From positions 1-7,774 of the forward strand of contig JALRGF010000547.1 of assembly GCA_023253495.1 (NCBI GenBank): a DNA stretch of 7,774 nucleotides. The letters are read 5' to 3'. The position numbers and the translations under genes are program-made. This stretch comes from Verrucomicrobiales bacterium. GTDB lineage: Bacteria; Verrucomicrobiota; Verrucomicrobiia; Verrucomicrobiales; V1-33. Under the pieces are notes generated by a model. It saw nothing but the letters and a program-made list of their open reading frames with translations. It searched no databases and was not told the DNA's origin. Below, one piece after another: positions 1-5,522 of the stretch. Positions within the stretch are counted from its first letter, which is position 1. Each line of letters starts with the position of its first letter.

Positions 1-168
1 GTCGGGGAACTGGGCGGCGGTGACCGGATCCGGGATCGCGGGGGTCTGGGCGGCGGCGGTGGCGGTGGCGGCCACGGAGGCCACGGAGGCCACGGCCATC
101 AGGGCGGCCGAAAATTGCCGGGCGCCGGGAAGCGCGGGGGTGCGGCTGGGCGGGGCGATCCGGATCAT
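1..168 (-). CDS. N-terminus of an exported protein, possibly secretin GspD (partial)
   Basis: The gene begins at the ATG at 168-166, which overlaps the stop of the upstream gspM-like gene as ATGA, and runs off the window edge after 56 codons. The visible protein starts with a basic stretch (MIRIAPPSRTPALPGARQ). A hydrophobic, Ala/Val-rich segment follows at about residues 19-40, ending in ATAAAQ, which looks like a Sec signal peptide cleaved near the last Ala. The mature start (QTPAIPDPVTAAQFPD) is too short to identify a family. In T2SS operons with this gene order, the gene after gspM is often gspN or the outer-membrane secretin gspD, and a signal peptide fits either. That assignment comes from context only. 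The coding call is supported by the overlap and by continuity with the operon. Confidence 0.65.
   Translation of the reverse strand, partial: MIRIAPPSRTPALPGARQFSAALMAVASVASVAATATAAAQTPAIPDPVTAAQFPD
71..94. repeat. 9-bp tandem repeat inside a signal-peptide region
   Basis: GCCACGGAG occurs twice head to tail and is followed by GCCACG, so there are about 2.7 copies. On the minus strand it encodes the repeated Val-Ala-Ser of the hydrophobic core (VASVASVA) of the partial exported protein. The unit is a multiple of three, so a copy-number change would lengthen or shorten the signal peptide without shifting the frame. Confidence 0.7.
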
Positions 169-692
169 GGTTTGAAGAGGCGGGCGACGGTGACGGTGCC
201 GGTCATGCGCGGGGCGGCGCCCGGCTGCGGGGTGAGCAGGAGGTATTTGACAACCTGGAATTTTTCCGGCGACTGGAGGTCGGCGAGCCACCGGAAGACG
301 GCCTGGTCGGGTCCGGTGATGTTCAGGGTGACGGAGAGGTCGTGGAAATGCGGTTTGCCTTCCGGTTTGAGCAGGACCGGAGGTCCGAGGACAAGGCCGC
401 GTTCGCGGGCGCTGGAGCGGAGTTCCTCCAGAAAGATGCTGTGGGAGGTGCCGGAGTCACCGAGGACCGGCTGGTGCTGGTCGAGCCAGGCGCGGCGTTC
501 CTCCCAGAACGGGGCGTCGGCGAGCGAAGCGGCGACGGCGGCGGCTTCCGGCTGGGCTGAGTCGATCCGTTTGCGGGCGGCGGCGGTGCGGACCTGGTAT
601 TCGCGGATGAGGAAGACGAGGCCGAGACCGCCGACGAGCGCGAGGCAGACGGCGAGCAGGATTTTTTCCGATGGGCGCAGGGGGCGTTTCAT
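165..692 (-). CDS. gspM: T2SS assembly protein, GspM/PilO-like
   Basis: The protein is 175 aa. The ATG at 692-690 is chosen because it overlaps the gspL stop as ATGA and places a short basic N-terminus (MKRPLRPSEK) before a single transmembrane helix at about residues 11-29. The reading frame stays open far upstream, but that part is compositionally a shadow of gspL. After the helix come a probable helical stalk (about 30-70) and a small alpha/beta periplasmic domain (about 85-175). This is the plan of GspM and PilO: bitopic inner-membrane proteins that dimerise with GspL/PilN and link the pseudopilus machinery to the cytoplasmic ATPase. Sequence identity in this family is low, so the name rests on topology, size and position after gspL. 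A PilO label would be equally defensible. Confidence 0.75.
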   Translation of the reverse strand: MKRPLRPSEKILLAVCLALVGGLGLVFLIREYQVRTAAARKRIDSAQPEAAAVAASLADAPFWEERRAWLDQHQPVLGDSGTSHSIFLEELRSSARERGLVLGPPVLLKPEGKPHFHDLSVTLNITGPDQAVFRWLADLQSPEKFQVVKYLLLTPQPGAAPRMTGTVTVARLFKP

Positions 693-1951
693 TTCGGCTT
701 GCCGGTGATGACGAAGGTGGCGGTGCCGTCGGCGGCGAGGTACGGCTGCGGCATGCTCCAGTTGTGCAAGCCGAGGTCGGGTTCGGCGCGCACAGCATTG
801 AAGAACGCATAGGCGTCGCCGGCGGAGCGGGCGGTCCCGCCGACCGAGACGGCATCGGGTTTGGACTCGAAGCGGGTGAGCACGGTGGCGCTGGAGTCGA
901 GGCAGCGGGAGAGGGCGTTGAGCTGGCTGAGCGGGTAGCGGCGGACTTCGACGGCCGGGCGCAAGGCGCTCCAGCGGTCCTGGACTTCCTTGAGGCGTGA
1001 TTGTTCGCCCTCGGCGCGGCCGGTGTCCTTGGAAACCGTGCTGACCTGGGCCTCGAGGCGTGCGGCTTCGGCCTCGAGGGCGAGCAGTCTGGCGCGTTGG
1101 CGCCAGCCGGCGGCGAAAATGGCGGCGACGACCAGGCCGGCGGCGAGCCAGCCGAGCGGGCGGCGGCGGCGGGCGCGGGCTTCGGTGCGCCGGGACGGCG
1201 GCAGCAGGGCGGCGCTGGCCCGGCGCAGGTCCGGGCGGAGGACCGGGGCGGGGCGGGCGCGCGCGTCGACCGGCAGACCGAGCTGGCGCGCGAGGGTGGC
1301 GACCTCCTCGGCGGGAAACTCCCCCCAGACCTCGACCCCGGTGATGTCCGGAACCAGTCCCTGCTGGGGGAGGGCCAGACTGGCGATACGCACTTCCTGG
1401 GCCACGTGGGCGTCGAGGTCGGTGGTGCCGGAAATGATCTGGCTGTGGACGAGCTGGCCGCCGTGGCCGGCGCAGAGGACAAGCCGCGCCTGCTCTTCGA
1501 GGAGGACGATTTTGCCGGCGGGCAGCGGATAGAACCGGGGGGCGGGAGCCAGCCCGTGGGTGCGGGCCGGCAGGCTGAGGGCGGCACCTTCGGGGAGGAC
1601 GACATCGACGCTGAGGATCGAGCTGTTTTCCGCCTTGTGGTGGACGTGGCAGTGGAAGGCGGTGTCTTCGGCGGAACCGGCGGCCAGGCCGCGGCGTTCG
1701 AGCTGGGCGAAGGCGAGCTGGCGGAAAAGTTTCGGGTCGGTGGTGGGGACGACGAACCCGAACGTCCGGCACGCCCGGGCCGGCAGACCGATGACGACGG
1801 TGGCATTGCCGGCGGCGGCTTGTTCCGGTGACGGGGCGGGGCCGCGCCACTCCGCCTCTCCGGTACGGGACCATTTCCAGACCTCCCATTGGGCGAGGGT
1901 GGCGGGCAGGGCAATGACGGTGGACGGGAACATGGACAGACGGGGGATCAT
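689..1951 (-). CDS. gspL: T2SS assembly protein, GspL-like (PilN-like C-terminus)
   Basis: The protein is 420 aa. The start at 1951-1949 overlaps the gspK stop as ATGA; an in-frame ATG farther upstream (2029) would add 26 Pro/Arg-rich residues lying inside gspK and is unlikely. Residues 1-230 form a soluble cytoplasmic domain, in the place where GspL has its actin-like, GspE-binding domain. It is divergent, and I cannot point to nucleotide-binding motifs. A basic stretch (RRTEARARRRR, about 254-264) precedes one transmembrane helix at about 265-283. A charged, probably coiled-coil segment (285-328) and a small C-terminal domain (about 340-420) of the ferredoxin-like PilN/GspL type follow. GspL normally recruits the ATPase GspE to the inner membrane and pairs with GspM, which is encoded next. 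Family assignment relies on topology and order as well as sequence. Confidence 0.8.
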   Translation of the reverse strand: MIPRLSMFPSTVIALPATLAQWEVWKWSRTGEAEWRGPAPSPEQAAAGNATVVIGLPARACRTFGFVVPTTDPKLFRQLAFAQLERRGLAAGSAEDTAFHCHVHHKAENSSILSVDVVLPEGAALSLPARTHGLAPAPRFYPLPAGKIVLLEEQARLVLCAGHGGQLVHSQIISGTTDLDAHVAQEVRIASLALPQQGLVPDITGVEVWGEFPAEEVATLARQLGLPVDARARPAPVLRPDLRRASAALLPPSRRTEARARRRRPLGWLAAGLVVAAIFAAGWRQRARLLALEAEAARLEAQVSTVSKDTGRAEGEQSRLKEVQDRWSALRPAVEVRRYPLSQLNALSRCLDSSATVLTRFESKPDAVSVGGTARSAGDAYAFFNAVRAEPDLGLHNWSMPQPYLAADGTATFVITGKPK

Positions 1952-2889
1952 TCCTCGATGACGAGGTTCACGCCGGGCCCGTTGATCAGGGTGAGGCGGC
2001 GTTGGTGGCGGCCGGCGCGGGCGAGGCATTCGGTCCGCCGGACCGGGTTTTGGAGAGTGGGCAGACCTTGGACCGCGCGCCAGTTGAGTTCGGGGACGTC
2101 GAGCAGCGCGCGCACCTGGTTCAGCGAGGAATACACCGGGTCATCGCGGGTTTCGGCCACACCGTCCGGCCCGAGGCGGGCGCGCAGGAACCGGCTGATT
2201 TCCGCCGGGGTGACGTCAAAGAGGGCTTCAAGCATGGTTCCGGAGGCGAGGTGGACGTCGATGGTGCCGTCGCCGTGGAGCGTCATGAAATCGCGCCACG
2301 CCGGCTGGCGGCGGTCCATTTCGTCGGCGCCGCGGACGAGCAGGACGTCGTTGAGGTCGATGAACGGGCGGTCATAGGGAAAGTCGCGCCGGCCGACGGA
2401 GGCGTAATAATCGCGTTCGGCGCCCTGGCGGCGGGGGCGGTCGTTGGCGTCGACCCAGTCGGCGATGGCGTCAGCCAGGCTGCGGGCGTCGGCGCTGGTC
2501 ATGCCCCAGAGTTCAAAGAGGCGCTGGGCGAAGTCGCGCTGGGTCCGGCTGTCGCCGAGCGTGTTGACGGCGAGGCGGGTGCCTTCGGTGGTGTGTTTGA
2601 TTTCGAACGAGGTGGCGGAAGTGACCTGGCGGCGCAGGAGCGGGTCGCCGCGGGTGATGGCCGGGTGTTCGGCCAGGGTGCGTGCGGACTGAAGGAGGAG
2701 GCGGGCGCGGAATTCTTTTTCGGCCTCCACCGATTCGTCGAGGCCGCGCGAGAGGTGGTCGACCAGACCGAGCACGGCGAGCGACATGAGCATGACGGCC
2801 CAGAGGACGAGGAGCAGCGACGAGCCGCGCTGGCGCGACCGCCGGAGGGACGGGCGGGGCGCACGGGCGGGGCTCGGGTGACGGGTCAT
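1948..2889 (-). CDS. gspK: T2SS minor pseudopilin GspK
   Basis: The protein is 313 aa, close to the usual size of this largest minor pseudopilin. The N-terminus is a basic leader ending QRG|SSLLLVLWAV, cleaved after Gly22. The transmembrane/polymerisation helix spans about 23-43. As is typical of GspK, residue +5 of the mature protein is not Glu (Leu27 here), which fits its role at the pseudopilus tip together with GspI and GspJ. The GspK-specific alpha domain is recognisable from LADAIADWVDANDRP (138-152) and the downstream FIDLNDVLLVRG (176-187). The ATG lies 9 bases after the gspJ stop, without an obvious Shine-Dalgarno. The stop overlaps the gspL start by 4 bases. The assignment is firm. 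Confidence 0.93.
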   Translation of the reverse strand: MTRHPSPARAPRPSLRRSRQRGSSLLLVLWAVMLMSLAVLGLVDHLSRGLDESVEAEKEFRARLLLQSARTLAEHPAITRGDPLLRRQVTSATSFEIKHTTEGTRLAVNTLGDSRTQRDFAQRLFELWGMTSADARSLADAIADWVDANDRPRRQGAERDYYASVGRRDFPYDRPFIDLNDVLLVRGADEMDRRQPAWRDFMTLHGDGTIDVHLASGTMLEALFDVTPAEISRFLRARLGPDGVAETRDDPVYSSLNQVRALLDVPELNWRAVQGLPTLQNPVRRTECLARAGRHQRRLTLINGPGVNLVIEE

Positions 2890-2898
2890 CGGTCGGAG

Positions 2899-3654
2899 TC
2901 AGAAAGCGGTGGTGAAGACGGTGCGCACTGGAGTCGTCCGGCCCGGCAGAGTGATGAGCAGTTCGATCATGGGGGGGCGCCCGGGCGGGTGCTGGTCGAC
3001 CCAGATTTTACGGCCGGGGTCGTAAAATTTCCACTCCACGCGGTCGACCTCGGGCAGGAGGTCGAACCAGAACCTGCCCTGGGGGTCGGGGCGCAGGAAC
3101 TGGTGGCCCTGACGCGACTGGAGCGGGCTGTCCGGCAGCGGTTCGCCGTCGCGGTCGGCGCGGTAGAATTCGGGCACGCTGAGCGAGAGGGTGAACGGTC
3201 GGGCGGCGGGAGTGGCGGGGGTGGCCGCCTGGCCGCGGGGATCGAAGCGGGACGCGCGCCGGAGGGCGAGGCGTTCCTCGGGCCACGGCTGGGGGGCGAG
3301 GGTGATGGTGCCGGAGTCCCAGCGCGGGCGTTCGCCCCAGAGAAATGCGGCAGGCACGCCGCGGAGGATGAGTTCCTGGCGCGGCGGTTCGTTTTCGAGG
3401 CGGCGGAGCTCGATGGTGGCCCCGGCCGGCAGGTTGGCGAAGGCGAGTCGTGATTTTTCCAGCATGACCTCGAGGCGGCGGTCCTCGGTCTGCAGGTTCC
3501 GGAGGGTGGTGGTGGCCTCCACCGAGCCCAGGACAATGGCGTAGATCGACCCGGCCATCAGGCTGAGGATGGCCAGGCCGACGACGACTTCCAGCAGGGT
3601 GAGCCCGCGCTGGCCGGAGCGCCGGGAGCGCGCGGGGTCAGGGGCGGCGGACAT
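2899..3654 (-). CDS. gspJ: T2SS minor pseudopilin GspJ
   Basis: The protein is 251 aa, somewhat longer than typical GspJ (about 200). The leader ends GQRG|LTLLEVVVGLAIL. Cleavage is expected after Gly17, with the conserved Glu at +5 (Glu22) and a hydrophobic helix at about 18-40. The remainder is a soluble, beta-rich periplasmic domain. The segment RVEWKFYDPGRKIWVD in its last third resembles the conserved strand region of GspJ, where a residual of the type 'F-Y-D' precedes the C-terminal strands. The ATG at 3654-3652 lies inside gspI, overlapping it by 17 bases. GspJ forms the tip complex with GspI and GspK, encoded on either side. The J assignment over another pseudopilin rests on order and length. 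Confidence 0.87.
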   Translation of the reverse strand: MSAAPDPARSRRSGQRGLTLLEVVVGLAILSLMAGSIYAIVLGSVEATTTLRNLQTEDRRLEVMLEKSRLAFANLPAGATIELRRLENEPPRQELILRGVPAAFLWGERPRWDSGTITLAPQPWPEERLALRRASRFDPRGQAATPATPAARPFTLSLSVPEFYRADRDGEPLPDSPLQSRQGHQFLRPDPQGRFWFDLLPEVDRVEWKFYDPGRKIWVDQHPPGRPPMIELLITLPGRTTPVRTVFTTAF

Positions 3655-4063
3655 AGATTTCGGCGACGTCGGTGGGTTCGAGGGGGCCGGCGGCGCCGCG
3701 GGTGTCGCGGGCCTCGACGCGGAGGATGAACAGACCGCTGACCGGTTCGCCTTTGCGGTTGGTCCATTTGACCTCCTCGAGGGTGGAGCGGTATTCCATG
3801 CCGAGGGCCGGGTCGGTGGCGGTCAGGAGCATTTCCTCGCGCTTCGGTTTTTGTTTGGCCTCGATGAGCAAGGCTTCCATGCCGCGCCGGATGGCGGCGC
3901 TGCGGCGCAGGGCGTTGGCGGAATCAAGCGAGGAATGGAGCACCGAGGAAAGCCCGGCCACCGCCACGGCGAAGACGGTGAGCGCGATGATCACTTCCAG
4001 GAGCACATAGCCGCCGGCGGCCGCTCGGGCCGGCACGGGAGGGGTGGGGCGGCGGCGTCTCAT
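3638..4063 (-). CDS. gspI: T2SS minor pseudopilin GspI
   Basis: The protein is 141 aa, in the usual GspI range. The leader is basic and ends AAAGG|YVLLEVIIALTVFAVAV, so cleavage is after Gly18, Glu23 is at +5, and the helix is at about 19-41. The mature N-terminus starts with Tyr rather than the usual N-methylated Phe or Met. The segment from about residue 43 (SLDSANALRRSAAIRRGMEALLIEAK) matches the GspI-type helix that continues from the membrane segment. The C-terminus is a small beta domain ending VAEIYVRRP. The start codon overlaps the gspH stop as ATGA, and the 3' end overlaps gspJ by 17 bases. GspI normally nucleates the minor pseudopilin tip complex. Confidence 0.87.
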   Translation of the reverse strand: MRRRRPTPPVPARAAAGGYVLLEVIIALTVFAVAVAGLSSVLHSSLDSANALRRSAAIRRGMEALLIEAKQKPKREEMLLTATDPALGMEYRSTLEEVKWTNRKGEPVSGLFILRVEARDTRGAAGPLEPTDVAEIYVRRP

Positions 4064-4827
4064 GGCTGGGGCGAGAGAAAATCAATGCGTTCGCGCGTCA
4101 CCTCGCCGGTCAGGGCGTCAAAGGCGATCTCGATTTCCACCGCCTCGGTGCGCAGCCGCAGGCGGACCGGACTGGCAATCCCGGACGGCTGGAAGACCCA
4201 GCGGCGGATGTCGTCAGCCTCAAGGGGATCCCACTCGGCATCACCCCAGAAGAGTATTTCGCATTCGCTGCGGTCGGGCAGCGGGATGCTGACCGTCCAC
4301 GGCGGATGCCATGGCGGCGGGCCGCCGGCAGGCTCCGGGGCGGGAGCAGGTCCGTTGGCGGGTGGTGGGGGCGGCGGCGCGGGGGCGGTGGGTTCGGGCG
4401 GCGGCGGGGCGGACAGGCCGATGGCCACTGGTCCCGGCGGGGCGGCGGTTTCAACCACGGTCACGACGGGCGCCGGGCGTTCGATGACCTGACCGGGCGG
4501 CGGGGTGATGGCTTCATCCAGGGCCTTGAGAAACTCCTCTCGCTGGGCGGCGGGAAAGCCGTCAGCAAGCGCGTGAATCCCGGTGCGTTCGAACACAATC
4601 TGGTAAGGCCGGTTTTCCCGGGCGGCGCGCTGGCGCACTTCCTGGACCAGGGCGGCGAGCGCGGTGACCGGCGCGCGCGCGCGCTCCTCGCGTCCCATTC
4701 CCTTGAGGGTGGGAATGGCAACAGCGGCGATGACAGCCACGACGGTCAGGGCCACCACGATTTCGATCAGGGTGAAAGCCGCCGCGCGCGAGCCGCGGGG
4801 CGACTCGTTGTGCCTGTGCCGGAACAT
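4060..4827 (-). CDS. gspH: T2SS minor pseudopilin GspH-like, with proline-rich insert
   Basis: The protein is 255 aa, clearly longer than the usual GspH (about 150-190). The leader ends RAAA|FTLIEIVVALTVVAVIAAV; cleavage would follow Ala17, with Glu22 at +5 and a helix at about 18-39. The -1 residue is Ala instead of the common Gly. Residues 40-108 form the start of the soluble domain (VQEVRQRAARENRPYQIVFE). Residues about 109-178 are a low-complexity Pro/Ala/Gly segment with runs of up to six prolines. The domain then resumes (TVSIPLPDRSECEILFWGD onward) and ends in beta-strand-like sequence. The gene starts 15 bases after the gspG stop and overlaps gspI. Position and prepilin site support H; the insert makes this copy unusual. 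Confidence 0.85.
   Translation of the reverse strand: MFRHRHNESPRGSRAAAFTLIEIVVALTVVAVIAAVAIPTLKGMGREERARAPVTALAALVQEVRQRAARENRPYQIVFERTGIHALADGFPAAQREEFLKALDEAITPPPGQVIERPAPVVTVVETAAPPGPVAIGLSAPPPPEPTAPAPPPPPPANGPAPAPEPAGGPPPWHPPWTVSIPLPDRSECEILFWGDAEWDPLEADDIRRWVFQPSGIASPVRLRLRTEAVEIEIAFDALTGEVTRERIDFLSPQP
4671..4684. repeat. Alternating (GC)7 tract within gspH
   Basis: Fourteen bases of strictly alternating GC lie in the gspH coding region and encode part of an Arg-Ala-Arg-Ala stretch on the minus strand. Such purine-pyrimidine alternation can adopt Z-DNA and is slippage-prone. A 2-base slip would frameshift gspH near codon 50. It may be no more than a by-product of high GC content. Confidence 0.6.
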
Positions 4828-4842
4828 GAAAATGAGCGTCGA

Positions 4843-5295
4843 CTACTCGGCGCGGGCCGTCTTCCAGTTTCCGATGTCGTCAGCACTTTCCACCCCGTCA
4901 CGCCCGAGCGAGAAGACGTCGTAGTCGGCCTTGCTTCGTTTGGCGGGATACTGGTACTGGTACTCGCGATTCCAGGCATCTTTGGGTACCTCCTCCAGCA
5001 GCTGGGTCCAGCGCTCGGGCACCGGCTCGACGGTTGGTTTGGTCACCAGGGCCGCGAGCCCCTGCTCCTTGGTCGGCGGCTGCAGGTTGCGCGACTCATA
5101 CATCTTCAGCTGGGTCAGGATATTTTTGATGTCGCTGTCGACGCGCGTCTCCTTGGCCACGTCCACGTTGCCTTTGATCAGGTAGATGGTGGCGGCGCCG
5201 AGCACGGCGATGATGGTGATGACCAGCACGATCTCGATCAGCGTGAAGGCCGTGGAGGAGCGACGGGAGGATCGGGGATGACGGGACCACTTCAT
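4843..5295 (-). CDS. gspG: T2SS major pseudopilin GspG
   Basis: The protein is 150 aa, standard for GspG, and is the best recognisable gene in the operon. The leader (MKWSRHPRSSRRSSTA) is basic. The prepilin peptidase site is A16|FTLIEIVLVITIIAVLG with Glu21 at +5; Ala replaces the usual Gly at -1. The helix is at about 17-40. GspG hallmarks follow: LKMYESRNLQPPTKEQGLAA (63-82), the PERWTQLL...DAWNREYQYQYP block (93-117), and the C-terminal SLGRDGVESADDIGNW (129-144), whose Asp residues (133, 139, 140) correspond to the stabilising calcium-binding loop of the family. GspG polymerises into the periplasmic pseudopilus that pushes substrates through the secretin. It is the first gene of the operon in this window and lies downstream of a 9-bp inverted repeat. 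Confidence 0.96.
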   Translation of the reverse strand: MKWSRHPRSSRRSSTAFTLIEIVLVITIIAVLGAATIYLIKGNVDVAKETRVDSDIKNILTQLKMYESRNLQPPTKEQGLAALVTKPTVEPVPERWTQLLEEVPKDAWNREYQYQYPAKRSKADYDVFSLGRDGVESADDIGNWKTARAE

Positions 5296-5324
5296 TCCGA
5301 ACCAAGCCCGCCGACCGGACCTTC

Positions 5325-5352
5325 GGCAATCCCAAAGTTCTCAGGGATTGCC
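5325..5352. promoter_or_regulatory. Perfect 9-bp inverted repeat upstream of gspG
   Basis: GGCAATCCC (5325-5333) and GGGATTGCC (5344-5352) are exact inverse complements separated by 10 bases. Flanking CCGG blocks (5315-5318 and 5356-5359) could extend the structure. The repeat starts 30 bases upstream of the gspG start codon, in the divergent intergenic region. It could be an operator for a dimeric regulator (arm centres about 19 bases, roughly two helical turns, apart) or a hairpin in the gspG leader RNA. No U-tract follows on either strand, and both flanking genes point away, so a terminator is unlikely. Confidence 0.6.
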
Positions 5353-5477
5353 TGACCGGGGTGCCGGGCGGGGGACCGGGCGAACCTAAGCGGGTGCCGA
5401 TTCCCGGTGTCCCCTCCACTCAGAATCCCGGGTCAGGGGGTGGGTGGAAAAAACGGTTTCGGAGGAGGAGGATGGGG

Positions 5478-5483
5478 TATAAT
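5478..5483 (+). promoter_or_regulatory. Sigma-70-type -10 box for the Trx-like gene
   Basis: A perfect TATAAT lies 39 bases upstream of the ATG at 5523, in a very GC-rich setting where it stands out. The best position for a -35 element (about 5455-5462, GGTTTCGG) matches TTGACA poorly, and there is no extended -10 TGn. Transcription would start near 5490 and give a short leader of about 33 bases. An A6 run at 5448-5453 could act as an upstream element. Promoter function is inferred from the hexamer alone. Confidence 0.55.
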
Positions 5484-5488
5484 GCGCC

Positions 5489-5508
5489 AAGTGGGAGCTA
5501 CGCCACTT
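5489..5508 (+). promoter_or_regulatory. 5' leader hairpin
   Basis: AAGTGG (5489-5494) pairs perfectly with CCACTT (5503-5508) around an 8-base loop. It sits at the expected transcription start of the Trx-like gene, 15 bases before the start codon. The only purine-rich SD-like bases in the leader (GGGAG, 5493-5497) are partly inside this hairpin, and no SD stands at the usual distance. It may stabilise the mRNA 5' end or modulate initiation. Confidence 0.4.
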
Positions 5509-5522
5509 CCTGATTTGTTGCC

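Noticed and set aside
693..1889. Upstream extension of the gspM frame to a 574-aa protein
   Set aside because: The extension is Arg/Pro-rich shadow sequence within gspL; the real start is the ATGA-coupled ATG at 692 that precedes the transmembrane helix.
457..1914. 485-codon minus-strand frame overlapping gspL and gspM
   Set aside because: It is Pro/Ser/Arg-rich with no motifs and lies in a different frame over genes with clear topology and coupled starts.
1952..2029. Upstream ATG for gspL at 2029
   Set aside because: It would add a Pro/Arg-rich segment lying inside gspK, whereas the ATG at 1951 gives the ATGA overlap seen at three other junctions.
2002..3453. 483-codon open frame on the plus strand across gspK and gspJ
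   Set aside because: It is antisense to two well-recognised pseudopilin genes and rich in Gly/Ala/Glu/Val with no family motifs, a usual by-product of GC-rich codon use.
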